Under the pieces are notes generated by a model. It did no database searches. It was given only the letters and a program-made list of their open reading frames with translations, and was not told the origin of the DNA. The position numbers and the translations under genes are program-made. This document shows, piece by piece, positions 8,627 to 18,800 of a stretch of 64,000 nucleotides of DNA (its first letter is position 1; each line of letters begins with the position of its first letter). The stretch is from Shimia sp. R10_1 (GTDB lineage: Bacteria > Pseudomonadota > Alphaproteobacteria > Rhodobacterales > Rhodobacteraceae), in contig NZ_JAGHQX010000009.1 of the NCBI RefSeq assembly GCF_017744095.1, positions 62,001 through 126,000 of the forward strand, read 5' to 3'.

Positions 8627-9399
8627 GCGCCCTGCTCCTTGTTAAAGTCGTGGATGACGGTCAAGCCGTGCATCGTTAAATCATCTTCGATGGAGTCAAA
8701 CAGGTGGTCGCCCTGCTCAAAGAGCGGCGCGAGGCCGCCCGTGCCCACCACTTTCATGGGTGCGCCATATTCCGCCTTGATCCGGGAGATAATGCCTTCG
8801 ATCAGGCCGGTATATCCCCAGAACACGCCAGACTGAATACAGCCCACAGTGTTTGTGCCAATCACCTTTTCGGGTTGGCTGACATCGACATGCGGCAGTG
8901 CTGCCGCGCCCGAGTGCAGCGCCTCTAGGCTGAGGTTCACGCCCGGCGCAATCACACCGCCCACATAAGCGCCATCCTCGGCCACCACGTCAAAGTTTGT
9001 CGCTGTGCCAAAATCCACCACAACAACATTGCCGCCGTGGCGGTCATAGGCGGCGACCGCATTGGCGAGACGGTCGGGACCGGGCTGTGTGCCCTGATCC
9101 ACGCGTGGCGCGTGGGGCAATTTGCAATCGGGTTTGCCCACCACCAGTGGGCGACAGTTGAAAAAGCGATCCGCAAAGACGCGCAGGTTCCACACAACAC
9201 GTGGCACGGTGGAAGAAATCACCACATCGGTGATATCTGCATCGATGCCGTAATGCGTAATCAACGTGGAATACCATGTGAAATACGCATCTGCGGTGCG
9301 GGCATGGTGTGTGGAAGTGCGCAGGGTGCACAGGAACTTCTCCCCATCCCAGATGGAGAACACGGTGTTGGTATTGCCGCAGTCGATGGCCAGAAGCAT
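8623..9399 (-). CDS. coaX: Type III pantothenate kinase
   Basis: A 258-residue kinase for the first step of coenzyme A synthesis (pantothenate to 4'-phosphopantothenate). The N-terminal phosphate-binding loop AIDCGNTNTVFSIWDG and the later DFGTATNFDVV motif are diagnostic of the CoaX (ASKHA-fold) type; GGVIAPGVNLSLEALH follows. I chose the ATG at 9399 because it places the phosphate loop at the extreme N-terminus, as in the family, and AGGGGGAT lies just upstream as a ribosome binding site. It sits between birA (25-base gap) and rnj (4-base overlap). Confidence 0.94.
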   Translation of the reverse strand: MLLAIDCGNTNTVFSIWDGEKFLCTLRTSTHHARTADAYFTWYSTLITHYGIDADITDVVISSTVPRVVWNLRVFADRFFNCRPLVVGKPDCKLPHAPRVDQGTQPGPDRLANAVAAYDRHGGNVVVVDFGTATNFDVVAEDGAYVGGVIAPGVNLSLEALHSGAAALPHVDVSQPEKVIGTNTVGCIQSGVFWGYTGLIEGIISRIKAEYGAPMKVVGTGGLAPLFEQGDHLFDSIEDDLTMHGLTVIHDFNKEQGA

Positions 9400-9424
9400 G
9401 GCGCAGATCCCCCTATCCCGTGGA

Positions 9425-10177
9425 TCAGAAAAAGATATCAGCCGCCGCAACAGCGACGCGGCCCTTCGCGGTCTTCAACACCAGATTTCCAGCGCTGTCT
9501 ACCGTTTCAAAGGTGCCTGTGGTCTCCTCGCGCGTGGTACGTGCCGTCATGACCTCACCGATGCGGGCCGCACGGGCGAGCCAAGCGGTGCGGATCGGTT
9601 CAAAGCCATAGGTGACAAACTGCGCCTCCCACCGTGCATAAGACGCGGCCAGCGCATCCAAAAAGCTTTCAGGATCCACAGCAGCGCCGGTTTCTGACAG
9701 CAGCGATACAGGACGCGTTGCCTGTGCCTCTACCGCGCCTGTGTCTGGCGCATGGGCAAGATTGACCCCAATCCCAATGGCGATGTGGCTGACAGCGCCG
9801 CCCGCAAGCCCCGCACTTTCCAGCAGGATCCCCGCAACTTTGCCCCCATTGAGCAGAACGTCGTTGGGCCATTTGAGCGCAAGGCCCGCGCTGCGCCCAG
9901 TCACGGCGACAAAAGCATCATAAAGTGCCAGCGCCGCCACAAAGGAGCGCAAGGCCACTTGATCAGGGCTTTCTGAAGGGCGCATGACCAGCGTGGCGGC
10001 AAAGTTGCCAACAGGATCTACCCATGCGCGGCCACGGCGGCCGCGGCCTTTGGTCTGGCGCAGCCCAAGGATCCATTCTGGCGCCATAAGCTCTGGTGCG
10101 ATACGCGCGGCTTCTGCGTTGGTGCTGTCCACTTCCGCCAAAACGCGGCGGCCATAGCCTTCGGGCCAATTGGTCAT
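9425..10177 (-). CDS. birA: Biotin--[acetyl-CoA-carboxylase] ligase
   Basis: A 250-residue enzyme that attaches biotin to carboxylase carrier domains. The biotinoyl-AMP loop GRGRRGRAWVDPVGN (about residues 50-65) and the KWPNDVLLNGGKVAGIL motif are present. There is no N-terminal helix-turn-helix, so unlike the E. coli protein it is a ligase only and not a repressor. A likely client within this window is the methylcrotonyl-CoA carboxylase biotin subunit. The ATG at 10177 was preferred over an upstream in-frame start at 10201. It lies 114 bases downstream of nuoN in the same direction. Confidence 0.93.
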   Translation of the reverse strand: MTNWPEGYGRRVLAEVDSTNAEAARIAPELMAPEWILGLRQTKGRGRRGRAWVDPVGNFAATLVMRPSESPDQVALRSFVAALALYDAFVAVTGRSAGLALKWPNDVLLNGGKVAGILLESAGLAGGAVSHIAIGIGVNLAHAPDTGAVEAQATRPVSLLSETGAAVDPESFLDALAASYARWEAQFVTYGFEPIRTAWLARAARIGEVMTARTTREETTGTFETVDSAGNLVLKTAKGRVAVAAADIFF

Positions 10178-10291
10178 ATGTATTCGTCTTCTACTGGTCA
10201 AAATACCTTCGGCGAAGGCACTTTCAAAAACAGCGACGCGCCCTGTCTGGACGCGTCACACTTCATTTACAAACGCCATACGGCAAAACAC

Positions 10292-11731
10292 TCATTGCAG
10301 CAATGCTGCGGCAGCCGCCTGTGCGGCTGTGTCCACTCCAAAGAAGTTGACCACCCCAAGGAGCATGACTGCGGCGCTTACCATCAGTAGGACTTGCTGC
10401 ATGGGGGAGCGCGGTGGATCAAGCGCATCACGCTCTTCGCCGAAATACATGAAATAGACGATGCGCAGATAATAAAATGCGCCGATCACCGAGGCAATCA
10501 CACCGGCTACGGCCAGCCAGGCAAGACCCGCATCAAAAGCGGCGCGCAGCACATAGAGCTTGCCAAAGAAGCCGAGGAACGGCGGCACACCTGCGAGCGA
10601 GAACAACAGGAACAGCATCGCCAGGGCGCGGCCCGAAGACCGTTTGGCATACATGTTGAGCGCATCGATATCAAGCATCGGGCGGCCGTCTTTCTCCATC
10701 GACAGAATGAAAGCGAAGGTGCCAATGTTCATGGTGAGATAGATCGCCATATAGACCAGCATTGCCTCCACACCCAATGCGGTGCCTGCTGCGAGCCCCA
10801 TCAGCGCATAGCCCATATGCGCAATCGAGGAATAGGCCATCAGACGTTTGATATTGCGCTGCCCAATTGCGGCGATGGCGCCAAGGAACATCGACAAAGC
10901 GGACAGAAGCGCGATGATCTGCTGCCAGTCGCTGACAACGCCGCCAAAAGCGTCAAACAGCACGCGGGCAAACAGACCCATGGCCGCAAGCTTGGGAGCC
11001 GTTGCAAAAAACGCGGTGATCGGGGTTGGTGCGCCCTCATACACATCCGGGGTCCACATGTGGAACGGCACGGCAGAGACTTTGAACGCCAGACCGGAGA
11101 TCACGAAGGTCAGCCCAAAGAGCAGACCAAGCGGCAGATTGTCGTCGCCTGCGGCCTGAATGATGCCCGCAAACTGTGTGGTGCCAGCAAATCCATAGAC
11201 CAACGACGCGCCATAAAGCAGCAGGCCTGAGGACAATGCACCGAGAAGGAAGTACTTCATACCCGCCTCTGTCGACTTCACACTGTCCCGGCGGAGAGAG
11301 GCCACCACATAGAGCGCGAGCGATTGCAGCTCCAGCCCCATATAGAGTGCGATCAGATCTCCGGCAGAGACCATCGTCATCATGCCAACGGTCGCCAGAG
11401 CCATCAGGACCGGATATTCAAATCGCGCAATCCGGCGCCGCGCCATGTAGTCCTGCCCCATCACAAGCACAGCCGCGCCCGCAAGCAGGATGGCGACTTT
11501 GGCAAAGCGCGAAAACGCATCATCGTGGAACATGCCATTGAAGCCGACGTTTTCGCCGCTTCCTGACGCGCCAATCCATATGGCAAGGAGCACAAACACA
11601 CCTGCGGTCAGCCATGTGAGCAGCCCCGCCATTTTGTCTTTGCCCGTGTAGACCACGCCAACCAGCGCACCCATCGCGTAAAGTGCCAGCAAGATTTCCG
11701 GCAAGATGATATTCAGATCAGCCTGGATCAT
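10292..11731 (-). CDS. nuoN: NADH-quinone oxidoreductase subunit N
   Basis: A 479-residue antiporter-like proton channel in the membrane arm of complex I, with about 14 hydrophobic segments. The conserved membrane glutamate is in [14 protein letters not shown] and the conserved lysine in [14 protein letters not shown], followed by [11 protein letters not shown]. It is the last nuo gene, 14 bases after nuoM, and is followed by birA. Length is normal for alphaproteobacterial NuoN. Confidence 0.96.
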   Translation of the reverse strand: MIQADLNIILPEILLALYAMGALVGVVYTGKDKMAGLLTWLTAGVFVLLAIWIGASGSGENVGFNGMFHDDAFSRFAKVAILLAGAAVLVMGQDYMARRRIARFEYPVLMALATVGMMTMVSAGDLIALYMGLELQSLALYVVASLRRDSVKSTEAGMKYFLLGALSSGLLLYGASLVYGFAGTTQFAGIIQAAGDDNLPLGLLFGLTFVISGLAFKVSAVPFHMWTPDVYEGAPTPITAFFATAPKLAAMGLFARVLFDAFGGVVSDWQQIIALLSALSMFLGAIAAIGQRNIKRLMAYSSIAHMGYALMGLAAGTALGVEAMLVYMAIYLTMNIGTFAFILSMEKDGRPMLDIDALNMYAKRSSGRALAMLFLLFSLAGVPPFLGFFGKLYVLRAAFDAGLAWLAVAGVIASVIGAFYYLRIVYFMYFGEERDALDPPRSPMQQVLLMVSAAVMLLGVVNFFGVDTAAQAAAAALLQ

Positions 11732-11745
11732 ATCTCATACGCTCC

Positions 11746-13290
11746 TTAGTGCGATGCCATCTGGCTGGCGGCAGCGCCATTGGCCAGAGCGATGTCATAA
11801 TTGGAAATCAGCTGCTCAACAGAGGGGCCGATGATGTCGGTGACCAGCGAAGGGTACACACCGAGGATCAGCGTCATGGCCACAAGCGGCGCAAAGATCA
11901 TCTTTTCGCGCGGGGTCATATCGGTGATCGACTTCAGGCTTTCCTTGATGAGATTGCCCAGCACCACGCGGCGGTAGAGCCAGAGCGCATAGGCCGCTGA
12001 GAAAATCACGCCTGCCGTGGCCACCAGAGCGACCCAAGTGTTGACCTGAAACACGCCCATCAGGGTGAGGAATTCGCCGACAAAACCCGAGGTGCCCGGC
12101 AGACCGACATTGGCCATGGTGAAGAACATGAAGATCAGCGCATAGGCGGGCATGCGGTTCACCAGACCCCCATAGGCGTCGATCTCACGCGTGTGCATGC
12201 GGTCATAGATCACCCCAACACAGAGGAAGAGCGCGCCAGAGATAAAGCCATGACTCAGCATCTGGAAGATGGCACCGTCAATGCCCTGCTGGTTGGCGGC
12301 AAAGATACCCATGGTCACATAGCCCATATGCGCCACCGAAGAGTAAGCGATGAGCTTTTTCATGTCTTCCTGCACCAGCGCCACCAGCGAGGTGTAGACA
12401 ATCGCAATCGCCGACATCCAGAGGATCAGAGGGGTCAGCACCTCAGAGCCAATCGGGAACATCGGCAGGCTGAAGCGCAGGAAGCCGTAGCCGCCCATCT
12501 TCAGCAGGATCGAAGCCAGCACCACGGAGCCCGCCGTCGGAGCCTGTACGTGGGCATCAGGCAGCCAGGTGTGGACCGGCCACATCGGCATCTTCACCGC
12601 GAAAGAGGCAAAGAAGGCGAGGAACATCAAAGTCTGGACGCCGCCAATCACCGTGAAGCCCAGAACATTCATGGTTTCAGAGGCAAACTCATAGGTCATG
12701 AGTGTCGGAATGTCAGTGGTGCCTGCCTGCACAAACATGCCCACCATTGCCACAAGCATAAGCACCGAGCCGAGGAAGGTGTAGAGGAAGAACTTGAAGG
12801 AGGCATAGATGCGGTTCTTGCCGCCCCAGATGCCGATGATCAGGAACATCGGAATGAGACCGGCCTCAAAGAAGAGATAAAACAGCACCAGATCCAGCGC
12901 CATGAACACGCCAAGCATCAGCGTTTCCAGCAGCAGGAAAGCGATCATATACTCTTTGACACGGGTCTTCACATCCCAGGAGGCCCAGATCACCAGCGGC
13001 ATGATGAAGGTGGTCAGCATCACAAAGAGCACAGAGATCCCATCCACGCCCATTTTGTAAGTGAACCCCATGATCCATTCCCGCTGTTCCACGAACTGAA
13101 AATCCGTGTTGCTGGGATCAAACCCCGACAAAATGAAAAGCGAGACCAAGAAGGTGATCACCGTGGTGGTGAGCGCCACGCGTTTGGCGTTGCGGTTGGC
13201 CATTTCATCTTCGCCGCGCAGGAACACCAACAGAATGAACGCCGCAAAGGTCGGCAAGAAAGTGACGAGGGAGAGCAGGCTGTCATTCAT
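11746..13290 (-). CDS. nuoM: NADH-quinone oxidoreductase subunit M
   Basis: A 514-residue antiporter-like membrane subunit. The key glutamate is in [16 protein letters not shown] and the key lysine in [20 protein letters not shown], both intact. A further conserved lysine/histidine segment ([16 protein letters not shown]) is present. Its ATG overlaps the nuoL stop (ATGA at about 13290), showing translational coupling. Length is typical. Confidence 0.96.
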   Translation of the reverse strand: MNDSLLSLVTFLPTFAAFILLVFLRGEDEMANRNAKRVALTTTVITFLVSLFILSGFDPSNTDFQFVEQREWIMGFTYKMGVDGISVLFVMLTTFIMPLVIWASWDVKTRVKEYMIAFLLLETLMLGVFMALDLVLFYLFFEAGLIPMFLIIGIWGGKNRIYASFKFFLYTFLGSVLMLVAMVGMFVQAGTTDIPTLMTYEFASETMNVLGFTVIGGVQTLMFLAFFASFAVKMPMWPVHTWLPDAHVQAPTAGSVVLASILLKMGGYGFLRFSLPMFPIGSEVLTPLILWMSAIAIVYTSLVALVQEDMKKLIAYSSVAHMGYVTMGIFAANQQGIDGAIFQMLSHGFISGALFLCVGVIYDRMHTREIDAYGGLVNRMPAYALIFMFFTMANVGLPGTSGFVGEFLTLMGVFQVNTWVALVATAGVIFSAAYALWLYRRVVLGNLIKESLKSITDMTPREKMIFAPLVAMTLILGVYPSLVTDIIGPSVEQLISNYDIALANGAAASQMASH

Positions 13291-15446
13291 CAGTTTGCGC
13301 CTCCGCTGATGGTCATCCAGGTGACCAGAATCACGATCCCGACCACCATCGCCAGAGCATAGGTGAAGATGTATCCGGTCTGTGCGCGGCCCGCCAATTT
13401 CGTGAGCATCGGAACAAAGCCCATCGCCAAGCCATTGATGCCGCCATCAATCACAGCACCATCGCCGCGCCTCCAGAGGAAGCGTCCTATGGCTTTGGCA
13501 GGACGGACAAAAATCGCGTCGTAAAGCTCGTCAAAATACCACTTGTTCAAGAGGAACTGATACAGGTAGCGCTGGCTTTCGGCGGTTCTGGCTGGCATCG
13601 ACGGATCCCAGATATAGAACCACATGGCCATCACAAAGCCGAACAGCATGGCGATGAACGGGCTGACCTTGACCCACTTCGGTGCGTGGTGCGCCTCATC
13701 CATCACATGGTTGGACGGATGGGTGAAAATCGCGCCTTGAGGGGCTTCGCCGTGATGCGCCGCAGCCACTGCTGCGTGATCTGCATTGCTATGTGTCTCT
13801 GCGTGGCCTTCATCATGCGCATGATCACCGGCTTTGGCCTCAGCATCACCGGCTTTGGCCTCAGCATGGTCATCACCGTGATCGTCATGGGTTTCGCTGT
13901 GTTCTGCGTGATGCCCCGGCACGCCGTAGAATTTGTTGACCGTGTCATGATCGCCAAAGAAGGCGCCAAACCAGATCATCCCAGCAAAGATCGCGCCCAG
14001 CGACAGAACGCCGAGCGGGATCAGCATGACCATCGGGCTTTCATGGGCGTGCTCGTGGGTTTTGCGATTGCCACGTGGCTCCCCATAAAAGGTGAGGAAC
14101 ATCAGGCGCCAGCTGTAGAAGCTGGTGAACATGGCGGCCACAACAAGCGCCCAGAAGGCAAAGCCACCAGCAGTGCCCGCCCAAGCGCTTTCGATAATGG
14201 CGTCTTTGGACAGGAAGCCTGCAAAACCGATGTGGGTCAGCGGGATGCCAACACCGGTGATGGCAAGTGTGCCAATCATCATCGCCCAGAAGGTATAGGG
14301 GATCTTTTTGCGCAGGCCGCCGTAGTTGCGCATGTCCTGCTCATGATGCATCGCATGGATGACTGAGCCTGCACCCAAGAAGAGCATCGCCTTGAAGAAA
14401 GCGTGGGTGAAGAGGTGGAACATTGCGGCGGAGTAGACGCCCACACCTGCGGCCACAAACATGTAACCGAGCTGAGACATGGTGGAATAAGCGATCACGC
14501 GTTTGATGTCGTTTTGCACGAGGCCGATGGTGGCGGCGACAAAAGCCGTGGCGGCCCCGAGGAATACGATAAAGGCCTTGGCTTCATCGGCATATTCGAT
14601 CAGCGGGGACATACGCGAAACAAGGAATACGCCGGCAGTCACCATGGTGGCCGCGTGGATCAGCGCTGACACCGGGGTCGGGCCTTCCATCGCGTCTGGC
14701 AACCAAGTGTGCAGGAACAGCTGTGCCGATTTGCCCATCGCCCCTATGAAGAGCAGGAAAGCCACCAGATTGGCTGCGTTCCACTCGCGCCAGAGGAACT
14801 CAAGCTGTGTTTCTGCCAACACGGGAGCCGCGGCGAAGATATCGTCAAACTTGATGCTCTCGGTCAAAAAGAAGATCGCGAAGATCCCGAGAAGGAAGCC
14901 AAAATCGCCAACCCGATTCACCACAAAGGCTTTGATCGCCGCGGCGTTTGCGGACGGCTTTTTGTAGTAGAACCCGATCAAGAGATAGGACGCGACGCCC
15001 ACACCTTCCCAGCCAAAGAACATCTGCAGGAGGTTATCTGCTGTGACCAGCATCAGCATGGTGAAGGTAAAGAAGGACAAATAGGCGAAGAAACGCGCCT
15101 TGTAGGGCTCGCCGTCTCCCCAGTTTTCGTCATGCGCCATATAGCCCATGGAATAAAGGTGCACGAGGGCGGACACCGTGGTGACCACAATCAACATGAT
15201 CGCCGTCAGTCGATCCACCCGGATGGACCAACTGGTGTCCAAATGGCCGGATTGGATGAAATCCAGAACGTGGATCTGTTTCACGTGTTCGGCATCGAGC
15301 CCGAGGAAGACAATCCAGCTCAGCAGGCAGGCCCAGAAGAGAATGCCCGTGGTGAGCCACTGCGCCGCTTTTTCGCCAATCACGCGCCAGCCGAAGCCCG
15401 CAATCAGCGCGCCAAACAGCGGTGCAAAGAGGATGAAGGTTTCCAT
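13290..15446 (-). CDS. nuoL: NADH-quinone oxidoreductase subunit L
   Basis: A 718-residue subunit, the distal antiporter-like proton channel of complex I, ending in the long lateral helix. Conserved [14 protein letters not shown] carries the channel glutamate and [18 protein letters not shown] the channel lysine. It is longer than many homologues because residues about 511-580 form a hydrophilic loop with 15 histidines, many acidic residues and a tandem AEAKAGD repeat. The loop lies after the antiporter core and before the hydrophobic segment starting near residue 594. It is coupled to nuoM by a 4-base overlap. Confidence 0.96.
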   Translation of the reverse strand: METFILFAPLFGALIAGFGWRVIGEKAAQWLTTGILFWACLLSWIVFLGLDAEHVKQIHVLDFIQSGHLDTSWSIRVDRLTAIMLIVVTTVSALVHLYSMGYMAHDENWGDGEPYKARFFAYLSFFTFTMLMLVTADNLLQMFFGWEGVGVASYLLIGFYYKKPSANAAAIKAFVVNRVGDFGFLLGIFAIFFLTESIKFDDIFAAAPVLAETQLEFLWREWNAANLVAFLLFIGAMGKSAQLFLHTWLPDAMEGPTPVSALIHAATMVTAGVFLVSRMSPLIEYADEAKAFIVFLGAATAFVAATIGLVQNDIKRVIAYSTMSQLGYMFVAAGVGVYSAAMFHLFTHAFFKAMLFLGAGSVIHAMHHEQDMRNYGGLRKKIPYTFWAMMIGTLAITGVGIPLTHIGFAGFLSKDAIIESAWAGTAGGFAFWALVVAAMFTSFYSWRLMFLTFYGEPRGNRKTHEHAHESPMVMLIPLGVLSLGAIFAGMIWFGAFFGDHDTVNKFYGVPGHHAEHSETHDDHGDDHAEAKAGDAEAKAGDHAHDEGHAETHSNADHAAVAAAHHGEAPQGAIFTHPSNHVMDEAHHAPKWVKVSPFIAMLFGFVMAMWFYIWDPSMPARTAESQRYLYQFLLNKWYFDELYDAIFVRPAKAIGRFLWRRGDGAVIDGGINGLAMGFVPMLTKLAGRAQTGYIFTYALAMVVGIVILVTWMTISGGAN
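13825..13866 (-). repeat. Tandem 21-bp repeat inside nuoL
   Basis: Two exact adjacent copies of a 21-base unit (13825-13845 and 13846-13866) encode the repeated AEAKAGD heptapeptide in the histidine-rich loop of NuoL. The repeat is in frame, so copy-number change would not disrupt the protein. Confidence 0.9.
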
Positions 15447-15452
15447 GCGCGC

Positions 15453-15758
15453 TTAGCCTTTCATCATATTGACGTCTTCGACCGCGATGGTGCCACGGTT
15501 TCGGAAGAAGGAGACGAGGATCGCAAGGCCAATCGCGGCCTCTGCTGCGGCAACTGTCATCACAAAGAGCGCAAACACCTGCCCAGCAAGATCACCGAGG
15601 AACGACGAAAATGCGACGAGATTGATGTTGACTGACAGCAAGATCAGTTCGATGGACATCAACAGAATGATGATGTTCTTCCGGTTGAGGAAGAGGCCAA
15701 AAATGCCGATCACAAACAGCGTCGCTGCGACGCCCAGGTAGTGTTCCAAACCAATCAT
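15453..15758 (-). CDS. nuoK: NADH-quinone oxidoreductase subunit K
   Basis: A 101-residue membrane subunit with three transmembrane helices. The two conserved membrane glutamates important for proton coupling are visible in [15 protein letters not shown] and [18 protein letters not shown]. It lies 6 bases upstream of nuoL and 45 bases downstream of nuoJ. Length is the family standard. Confidence 0.96.
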   Translation of the reverse strand: MIGLEHYLGVAATLFVIGIFGLFLNRKNIIILLMSIELILLSVNINLVAFSSFLGDLAGQVFALFVMTVAAAEAAIGLAILVSFFRNRGTIAVEDVNMMKG

Positions 15759-15803
15759 TCTCGGTCCCTCGGTTCTTTTGTCTTCCGGTTCTGCGGCGGC
15801 GGC

Positions 15804-16412
15804 TTAAAGCCCCTGCCCCGGTTTTACGTCTTTCAGTTCCATCGCATCTGCGGGGTCGCGCCACATTTGTTCGAGCACATTCTGGCGCTTGATGTCTTTG
15901 CGGTGTCGCAGGGTCAGCACAATCGCGCCAATCATCGCCACAAGCAGGATCAGACCCGCCAGCTGGAACAGCAGGAAGTACTGATCATAAAGGATCAGCC
16001 CCAGTGCCTCGGTGTTATGGGCATCCGTTGGCGTTACCGCACCGCGCAGCGCCTGCGCTTCATCGGCGAACTGCCAAACCCCGAAGGCCATGCCAAGCTG
16101 CATCAGGAGGATCACACCGATGAGCAGTGCCAGCGGCATGTATTGCGCCATACCCGCCTTCAGCTCGGCGAAATCCACATCCAGCATCATCACCACAAAG
16201 AGGAAGAGCACCGCGACCGCACCGACGTAAACGATGATCAGAAGCATGGCGACAAATTCCGCCCCAAGCAGCACAAACAACCCGGCCGAGCTCAGAAACG
16301 CGAGGATCAGCCAGAGCACCGAGTGCACAGGATTGCGGCTGATCACGGTGAAAAGACCCCCTGCGATCACGCAGATTGCAAACAGCCAGAATGCCATCGC
16401 TGCCATGGTCAT
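15804..16412 (-). CDS. nuoJ: NADH-quinone oxidoreductase subunit J
   Basis: A 202-residue membrane subunit with about five hydrophobic helices. The helix [20 protein letters not shown] corresponds to the conserved NuoJ segment containing the pi-bulge helix. The soluble C-terminus is charged ([17 protein letters not shown]). Its ATG overlaps the stop of the preceding carboxymuconolactone-decarboxylase-like gene by four bases, so that small gene is translationally tied to nuoJ. Confidence 0.95.
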   Translation of the reverse strand: MTMAAMAFWLFAICVIAGGLFTVISRNPVHSVLWLILAFLSSAGLFVLLGAEFVAMLLIIVYVGAVAVLFLFVVMMLDVDFAELKAGMAQYMPLALLIGVILLMQLGMAFGVWQFADEAQALRGAVTPTDAHNTEALGLILYDQYFLLFQLAGLILLVAMIGAIVLTLRHRKDIKRQNVLEQMWRDPADAMELKDVKPGQGL

Positions 16413-16816
16413 GTGTCTTGCCCCTCTTGTTCGGCCAGAACCTCCTGCACAATTTCCATCGCGCGGGTGGTGGCGGGAATACCGGCAAACATCGACATTT
16501 GGCCGATGGTTTCCACAATTTCTTGTTTTGTGGCCTCTGCCTCGACCAGATGTCGGATGGTGAGACGCATCTGTGCGTCCGCCTGTGCCCCCAGCATGGT
16601 GAGCGCCCCCAGCGTGAGCAGAAGGCGGGTTTTGGCATCAAGCCCCCCCTGATTGAGGGTGTTGCCAAAGAACATTTCCATCACATCCTTGGGCATGGTC
16701 GGCCAGAGCGCCTCAAACCCTTTGGGCGTGAAGCTCTCCAGCGCGGGATTGAAGGCTTTTGCCATCTCCTGATACTGGGCGAACATCGCCTGATATGGGT
16801 TTTTGGTGTCGCTCAT
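16409..16816 (-). CDS. Carboxymuconolactone decarboxylase-family (AhpD-like) protein inside the nuo operon
   Basis: A 135-residue all-helical protein. The segment [20 protein letters not shown] and a following [21 protein letters not shown] match the CMD/AhpD fold. The AhpD catalytic CxxC is absent: there is no Cys in the protein, so a peroxidase-reducing role is unlikely. It is located between nuoI and nuoJ with a 17-base gap to nuoI and a 4-base overlap with nuoJ. The function in this setting is unknown; an assembly or stress-related role for complex I is a guess from position only. Confidence 0.85.
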   Translation of the reverse strand: MSDTKNPYQAMFAQYQEMAKAFNPALESFTPKGFEALWPTMPKDVMEMFFGNTLNQGGLDAKTRLLLTLGALTMLGAQADAQMRLTIRHLVEAEATKQEIVETIGQMSMFAGIPATTRAMEIVQEVLAEQEGQDT

Positions 16817-16833
16817 GGTCCTTTGATCCTCAC

Positions 16834-17328
16834 TCAGCGATAGGGCGCGTCAATTTCGAGGTTGCGGGCGATTTCCGCTTCCCATCTTGCGCCGTTTTCC
16901 AACAACTTCTCTTTGTCATAGAAAAGCTCTTCGCGTGTTTCGGTGGCAAATTCGAAGTTTGGCCCTTCGACAATGGCATCCACCGGGCAGGCTTCCTGAC
17001 AGAAACCGCAGTAGATGCATTTGGTCATGTCAATGTCATAGCGGGTGGTCCGGCGGGAGCCATCGTCGCGCGGTTCGGCATCAATGGTGATGGCCTGAGC
17101 CGGGCAGATCGCCTCGCAGAGCTTGCAGGCGATGCAGCGTTCTTCGCCATTGGGATAGCGGCGCAAGGCGTGTTCACCCCGAAAGCGCGGCGACAGCGGG
17201 CCCTTTTCATGCGGGTAGTTCACGGTGGCCTTGGGTTTGAAGAAGTACTTCATGCCAAGACGGAAGCCGCCAATGAAATCTTTCAGCAGGAAATAGCCAG
17301 CCGCGCGTTTGTAGTCGATTGCTGTCAT
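16834..17328 (-). CDS. nuoI: NADH-quinone oxidoreductase subunit I
   Basis: A 164-residue ferredoxin-like subunit carrying iron-sulfur clusters N6a and N6b. Two CxxCxxCxxxCP motifs are visible: [12 protein letters not shown] and [13 protein letters not shown] placed the start at the ATG at 17328 ([13 protein letters not shown]), one base after the nuoH stop, because this matches the usual N-terminus; a longer reading frame upstream runs through nuoH and is not likely to be translated. Confidence 0.96.
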   Translation of the reverse strand: MTAIDYKRAAGYFLLKDFIGGFRLGMKYFFKPKATVNYPHEKGPLSPRFRGEHALRRYPNGEERCIACKLCEAICPAQAITIDAEPRDDGSRRTTRYDIDMTKCIYCGFCQEACPVDAIVEGPNFEFATETREELFYDKEKLLENGARWEAEIARNLEIDAPYR

Positions 17329-17329
17329 G

Positions 17330-18370
17330 TCAGCCTCCAATCGCCCAGCGGGCGTATGCGCCGCCAAAAAGTTCGAATTTTGCAAGGAAGGCCACCAACA
17401 CGACCCAAGCGAGCGACATCGGCAGGAAGACTTTCCAACCAATGCGCATCAGCTGGTCATAGCGGTAGCGCGGGGTGATCGCCTTCACCATCGAGAAGAT
17501 GAAGAAGACAAAGCAGATCTTGGCGAACATCCAGAAGATGCCATCGGGCAGGAAATTCACCGGGGAGAGCCAGCCGCCCAGGAACAGCAGTGACACCAGC
17601 GCGCACATCAGAACGATGGCGACATATTCGCCGATCATGAACAGCAGGAAGGGCGTCGAGCTGTATTCCACCTGATATCCGGCGACGAGCTCGGATTCCG
17701 CTTCGGGCAGATCAAACGGCGGGCGGTTGGTCTCTGCCATCGCGGAGATCAGGAACAGGAACAGCATCGGGAAATGCGGCAGCCAGTACCAGCTGAGCGC
17801 GCCATATTTGCCGTCTTGCGCGTTCACAATATCGCCGAAGTTCATCGAGCCGGTGGTGATGATCACCCCAATGATGATCAGGCCGAGCGACACCTCATAA
17901 GAGATCATTTGCGCTGCAGAACGCAGCGAGCCAAGAAACGGGTATTTGGAGTTGGAGGCCCAGCCCCCCATGATCACGCCGTAAACCTCCAGCGAGCTGA
18001 TCGCCATGACGTAAAGAATGGCAACGTTGAGGTCAGACACCACCCAACCGTCGTTGAATGGGATCACCGCCCAAGCGATCAGCGCCATCACAAGGCTGAC
18101 CATGGGCGCGAGCAGGAACACAGCTTTGTCTGCGCCCGCCGGGAACACGATTTCTTTCACTGCGTATTTGATGAAATCCGCAAAGCTCTGCAGCAGGCCG
18201 AAGGTGCCCACCACATTGGGGCCACGGCGCAGCTGTACCGCCGCCCAGATTTTGCGATCCGCATAGAGCAGGAAGGCCAGTGCCACCAACAACGGCACCA
18301 CAACCAGCAGCACCTGCCCAAGGGTCAGAAGGAAAATGCCGAGGTATGTGGAGGAAAAGAAATCAGTCAT
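17330..18370 (-). CDS. nuoH: NADH-quinone oxidoreductase subunit H
   Basis: A 346-residue membrane subunit that forms part of the quinone-binding chamber together with NuoB and NuoD. The conserved cytoplasmic loop [20 protein letters not shown] and the adjacent YQVEYS are present, as is [11 protein letters not shown] near the N-terminus. About eight transmembrane helices are evident. It follows the small lipoprotein gene by 6 bases. Confidence 0.96.
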   Translation of the reverse strand: MTDFFSSTYLGIFLLTLGQVLLVVVPLLVALAFLLYADRKIWAAVQLRRGPNVVGTFGLLQSFADFIKYAVKEIVFPAGADKAVFLLAPMVSLVMALIAWAVIPFNDGWVVSDLNVAILYVMAISSLEVYGVIMGGWASNSKYPFLGSLRSAAQMISYEVSLGLIIIGVIITTGSMNFGDIVNAQDGKYGALSWYWLPHFPMLFLFLISAMAETNRPPFDLPEAESELVAGYQVEYSSTPFLLFMIGEYVAIVLMCALVSLLFLGGWLSPVNFLPDGIFWMFAKICFVFFIFSMVKAITPRYRYDQLMRIGWKVFLPMSLAWVVLVAFLAKFELFGGAYARWAIGG

Positions 18371-18376
18371 AGAGCC

Positions 18377-18793
18377 TCACACCGTTGGTATTTCGTTTTC
18401 TTGGCAGTTCGCAACGATGACTTCTGCGTCTATCGTTTTGAGACCACGCGGTAGCGCCGGGGAAATGGTATACACCGCATCCCCTTTCCAGACGCCGTCC
18501 TGATTATCGGTCGTTGTGCGCACATGTCGCGCAAAGCCAAACCCGCGGATCAGCGTGTACTGCGCGGCGGCGCATTCTGCATAATCATGCACGTCTTCCG
18601 CATCGCGGGCGCCGCTCATCGTCACATGAAAATTCACAAGATCGCCTTCAAGCAGGCGCGTGTCCACGCCAAGGTAGAGCGGGGCGAATTCCGTCTCGCC
18701 ACGGCTCACATCACCGCTGGGTTGCGGCGCACAGGCCGCAAGCGCGGCCAGGCTTGCCGCTGCGATTGTGATATGGAGAGGCGTCTGTGTCAT
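18377..18793 (-). CDS. Predicted small lipoprotein between nuoG and nuoH
   Basis: A 138-residue protein starting MTQTPLHITIAAASLAALAA followed by Cys, so a signal peptide with a lipobox-like LAAC is present and the mature protein is probably anchored in a membrane facing the periplasm. The mature part contains two further cysteines and a mixed alpha/beta composition with no family I recognise. The start at 18793, eight bases beyond the nuoG stop, is preferred over an upstream start that would overlap nuoG. Its presence in the operon suggests a complex I-associated role, but nothing in the sequence shows it. Confidence 0.75.
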   Translation of the reverse strand: MTQTPLHITIAAASLAALAACAPQPSGDVSRGETEFAPLYLGVDTRLLEGDLVNFHVTMSGARDAEDVHDYAECAAAQYTLIRGFGFARHVRTTTDNQDGVWKGDAVYTISPALPRGLKTIDAEVIVANCQENEIPTV

Positions 18794-18800
18794 CTTCACT

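Noticed and set aside
12193-13362. A 389-codon plus-strand frame opposite nuoM, very rich in His and charged residues
   Set aside because: Shadow of the hydrophobic nuoM codons; no ribosome binding site or family.
13825-13866. Possible CRISPR-like repeat
   Set aside because: Only two adjacent copies with no spacers, in frame within nuoL, so it is a coding tandem repeat.
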